Shown piece by piece: positions 26,040 to 26,086 of a DNA stretch of 26,086 nucleotides (position 1 is its first letter; each line of letters opens with the position of its first letter). A model generated the notes under the pieces. It searched no databases, had not been told where the DNA came from, and was given only the letters and a program-made list of their open reading frames with translations. The position numbers were made by a program, and so were the translations under genes. This DNA is from DASQHY01 sp035602605 (GTDB taxonomy: Bacteria; Acidobacteriota; Terriglobia; Acidiferrales; UBA7541): the NCBI GenBank assembly GCA_035602605.1, contig DATNLZ010000138.1, forward strand, positions 1 to 26,086, written 5' to 3'.

Positions 26040-26086
26040 TTCAGCCCAACTTGTTTTGAACGCGCACACTCGATCCGTGAGAGTGT

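Larger units (their letters stand above)
24746..26086 (-). mobile_element. Insertion sequence carrying the integrase-core transposase (ends not defined)
   Basis: The intact transposase gene marks an insertion sequence. Flanks between the solute-binding-protein stop and the transposase stop (24746-24873) and upstream of the transposase (25957-26086) were compared by eye; no convincing terminal inverted repeats or target duplication were found, so the limits given are outer bounds. The right end may lie beyond the window. Confidence 0.5.

Noticed and set aside
19484..26086. Searched for a repeat of the tRNA-Pro 3' end as an att site and for a CRISPR array
   Set aside because: No direct repeat of the tRNA end and no regularly spaced repeats were found by eye.

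Overview
The window reads as chromosomal DNA of an acidobacterium, probably a soil lineage of the Terriglobia type. That is an inference from three things: a secreted VWA protein of the acidobacterial VWFA-related type, a very large Oar-like TonB-dependent receptor with an N-terminal carboxypeptidase-regulatory-like domain, and G+C-rich housekeeping genes with acidobacterial-style paralogues. No 16S or other decisive marker is present.

Layout. 1-480: 3' end of a D-2-hydroxyacid dehydrogenase, facing a secreted VWA protein (620-1702, minus). 1924-6222: exported M20 metallopeptidase, pyruvate kinase and a fold-type II PLP ammonia-lyase-like enzyme, all plus strand. 6251-7263: a divergent pair, a small exported protein with a Cys-Cys-Pro-Phe motif and a MerR-family regulator with a C-x-C-x5-C cluster, sharing a short promoter region with an inverted repeat. 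7322-10351 (minus): an OPT-family transporter followed 45 bp later by a rhomboid protease. 10611-11797 (minus): an unrecognised 208-aa protein and a GatB/YqeY-domain protein, the latter divergent from serA (11876-13474). 13824-17621: the Oar-like receptor with its own promoter candidate, Shine-Dalgarno site and a strong terminator. 17709-19154 (minus): RtcB RNA ligase. 19407-19483: tRNA-Pro(CGG).

From the tRNA to the window end the DNA looks like an accessory island: a 74-aa possible winged-helix protein, a frameshifted gene remnant, a two-gene SIR2-HerA operon (minus, genes overlapping by ATGA), a transposase 3' remnant, a gene-poor stretch, a solute-binding protein that seems to lack its C-terminal end, and an intact DDE transposase gene at the right edge.

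The most notable system is the SIR2-HerA operon. It matches a known anti-phage architecture (SIR2-HerA, also called Nezha): an NAD-consuming SIR2 effector plus a HerA-type hexameric ATPase. What may be new is its setting beside tRNA-Pro with an uncharacterised small protein. The MerR / exported Cys-protein pair is a second candidate for an uncharacterised sensor-effector module. No CRISPR array, rRNA operon or prophage structural gene was seen.
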